Origin: Pseudomonas sp.
GTDB lineage: Bacteria; Pseudomonadota; Gammaproteobacteria; Pseudomonadales; Pseudomonadaceae
Direction: 5' to 3'
DNA: 12,076 bases
Assembly (NCBI RefSeq): GCF_030150285.1
Contig: NZ_JASLGE010000012.1
Span: 1 to 12,076, forward strand
Translations under genes and position numbers: made by a program
Shown: positions 11,942 to 12,076 of the stretch, in pieces
Position numbering within the stretch: position 1 is the first letter of the stretch
How the letters are laid out: every line of letters starts with the position of its first letter
The notes under the pieces: generated by a model
The model's database searches: none
Seen by the model: only the letters and a program-made list of their open reading frames with translations
What the model was told of the DNA's origin: nothing

Positions 11942-12076
11942 TCTGTACGAAATGTATCTGCGCTCGGTTATGCGGCGTTGAAAACAGGCTCGGAATGCTC
12001 ATTTACAACCCGTAAACTCCGCTTCCTCGCCTGTTTTCGCCTTGCCTAACCTTCGCTCGAAAACATTTCGTACAGA
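11942..12076. mobile_element. 135-bp palindromic element with 14-bp perfect terminal inverted repeats (MITE-like or IS end)
   Basis: TCTGTACGAAATGT at 11942-11955 is exactly inverted at 12063-12076, the last base of the window. A second perfect inverted pair, GAAAACAGGC at 11980-11989 and GCCTGTTTTC at 12029-12038, lies symmetrically inside, and TTTAC/GTAAA forms the centre near 12002-12016. The whole segment can fold into one long imperfect hairpin. No transposase frame is inside. It could be a complete miniature element or a subterminal structure of a larger insertion sequence continuing beyond the window. Confidence 0.6.

Noticed and set aside
1..12076. CRISPR arrays, tRNA or rRNA genes, toxin-antitoxin or phage-defence systems
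   Set aside because: No spaced direct-repeat array, tRNA-like or rRNA-like sequence, or recognisable defence domain was seen on either strand.

Overview
The window looks like a chromosomal segment of a Pseudomonas, probably of the fluorescens-like group. The signs are the gene content (the folE-folX-folM tetrahydromonapterin set, an hmgRABC homogentisate cluster, leucine dehydrogenase, YebG), the moderately high GC content, and the GAGCAAGCTC-type REP elements. The species cannot be fixed from this stretch. Both ends lie in mobile or repeated DNA: the 5' end of an IS481-like transposase at the left edge, and a 135-bp palindromic element with perfect 14-bp inverted termini that stops exactly at the right edge. 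A short-read contig broken at repeats would look like this.

Left half (1-4127), genes read leftwards. After the IS end come a HopJ-family protein and a DUF1244 protein whose reading frames overlap by 8 bp. An inverted-repeat cluster follows, then folX, folE and folM: a dihydroneopterin triphosphate epimerase, a GTP cyclohydrolase I and a dihydromonapterin reductase. Together these make tetrahydromonapterin, the pterin cofactor of phenylalanine hydroxylase in pseudomonads. Next are an antibiotic-biosynthesis-monooxygenase-like membrane protein, preceded by what looks like an NtrC site plus a sigma-54 promoter, and an uncharacterised protein with a faint PilZ-like motif.

Middle (4161-5515), genes read rightwards: a short-chain flavodoxin of the MioC type and an unrecognised 124-aa protein with a TTG start. 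The 402-bp gap between them carries a strong intrinsic terminator that faces left, although no recognised leftward gene lies behind it. This suggests an unannotated small RNA or a 62-codon small gene.

Right-centre (5527-9758) is the homogentisate cluster: the IclR-type regulator hmgR, divergent from hmgA-hmgB-hmgC (homogentisate dioxygenase, fumarylacetoacetase, maleylacetoacetate isomerase). A 19-bp palindrome in the divergent promoter region is the likely HmgR operator. REP elements follow the operon. With the monapterin genes about 4 kb away, the window holds both the likely cofactor supply for Phe to Tyr conversion and the final steps of Tyr breakdown to fumarate and acetoacetate.

Right end (10054-12076): a leucine dehydrogenase, then the leftward SOS gene yebG with a perfect CTGT-N8-ACAG LexA box over its promoter. 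After that come about 500 bp with no intact gene, holding a possible decayed reading frame and the palindromic element. Most of the window is conserved metabolism. The least explained signals are the NtrC/sigma-54 promoter, the orphan leftward terminator and the terminal palindrome.
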